Part shown: positions 5,866 to 6,103 of the stretch, piece after piece | Numbering within the stretch: position 1 is the first letter of the stretch | Layout: each line of letters starts with the position of its first letter | From: Actinomycetota bacterium | GTDB taxonomy: Bacteria; Actinomycetota; Humimicrobiia; Humimicrobiales; Humimicrobiaceae | Assembly: GCA_018897225.1 (NCBI GenBank) | Contig: JAHILC010000119.1 | Span: 1-6,103, forward strand | Direction of reading: 5' to 3' | Length of the DNA stretch: 6,103 nt | Program-made: the position numbers and the translations under genes | Notes under the pieces: generated by a model | Database searches by the model: none | What the model was told of the DNA's origin: nothing | The model's input: the letters and a program-made list of their open reading frames with translations, nothing else

Positions 5866-6103
5866 AGTAGTTAATTTAAAAAAGAGCTACGGCCATTTGG
5901 AAGTATTAAAATCAATTAGTTTTGAAGTTGAAAAGGGCTCAGTATTTGGCTTTATTGGGCGAAACGGAGCAGGTAAAACAACAACAATGAATATTCTGGC
6001 TGGCTTAATCAGGTTTAATAATGGTGAAATATTCATAAAAGGAAAAGAATTTCTAAAAAACAAACAGGAATTAATGAAATCTATTGGATATTTGCCAGAA
6101 ACT
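5858..6103 (+). CDS. ABC transporter ATP-binding protein, N-terminal part (cut by window end)
   Basis: The first 82 residues are present. Tyr11 is the A-loop aromatic residue in [21 protein letters not shown]. The Walker A motif is GRNGAGKTT (34-42), then MNILAGLI and a GEIFIKGK segment. IGYLPET (76-82) leads into the Q-loop region, with the IGYLPE form common in CcmA/YxlF-type exporter ATPases. The Walker B and ABC signature lie beyond the edge. The ATG at 5858 overlaps the preceding membrane-protein gene by eight bases. There is no good ribosome site of its own, so coupling is likely. A permease gene would be expected next. The substrate (drug, peptide or bacteriocin) cannot be told from this fragment. 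Confidence 0.92.
   Translation, partial: MIKVVNLKKSYGHLEVLKSISFEVEKGSVFGFIGRNGAGKTTTMNILAGLIRFNNGEIFIKGKEFLKNKQELMKSIGYLPET

Noticed and set aside
1..6103. CRISPR array, tRNA, rRNA or insertion sequence
   Set aside because: No regularly spaced repeats, no tRNA-like folds with CCA/TTCRA patterns, no rRNA stretches and no transposase-like frame were seen.

Overview
The window looks like chromosomal DNA of a low-GC, anaerobic, Firmicutes/Clostridia-type bacterium. The reasons are an AT-rich base composition, strong GGAGG-type ribosome sites, GTG and TTG starts, and a bcd-type acd-etfB-etfA cluster of the electron-bifurcating kind. The central acd-etf block is visibly more GC-rich than the flanks. 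The species cannot be named from the sequence.

Left part (1-1640, minus strand): a two-gene unit. bioY encodes a membrane biotin-uptake (S-component) protein. It is followed 34 bases later by a gene that runs off the window edge and encodes a carboxyltransferase-domain protein related to pyruvate carboxylase subunit B / oxaloacetate decarboxylase alpha. These are biotin-dependent enzymes, so the pairing makes sense. However, the second protein has lost the metal-binding His-x-His of the family, although it keeps the Arg-Asp and the Lys-Asp. It is a divergent homologue of uncertain activity.

Divergent intergenic region (1641-1856): it holds a 70-base nested inverted repeat with an inner 8-bp perfect dyad and a T-run on its right side. 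It lies immediately before the acyl-CoA dehydrogenase and overlaps a plausible promoter. It is a candidate operator or transcription attenuator.

Central operon (1857-5094, plus strand): acyl-CoA dehydrogenase, EtfB, and an EtfA carrying an N-terminal domain with two [4Fe-4S] motifs. The gene order and the ferredoxin-fused EtfA resemble the caffeyl-CoA reductase (CarCDE) type of NADH/ferredoxin bifurcating complex. The inferred role is reduction of an enoyl-CoA by NADH coupled to ferredoxin reduction. The dehydrogenase reads more like the medium-chain type than clostridial Bcd in one core stretch, so its substrate is open.

Right part (5095-6103, plus strand): a 220-base spacer contains an orphan membrane-helix reading frame, two AT-rich dyads and a promoter candidate. 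It is followed by an intact Phd/YefM-type antitoxin. Overlapping the antitoxin stop (ATGA) is the first 16 codons of a Doc-type toxin, which then hits a stop: a decayed toxin-antitoxin module with an orphan antitoxin. After it comes a small two-helix PLDc_N (YxlE-like) membrane protein that overlaps the start of an ABC transporter ATPase, which is cut by the window end. This order resembles the Bacillus yxlE-yxlF arrangement. I see no convincing, fully novel system. The most interesting items are the metal-site-less carboxyltransferase homologue beside bioY, the Doc remnant, and the structured leader of the bifurcating operon.
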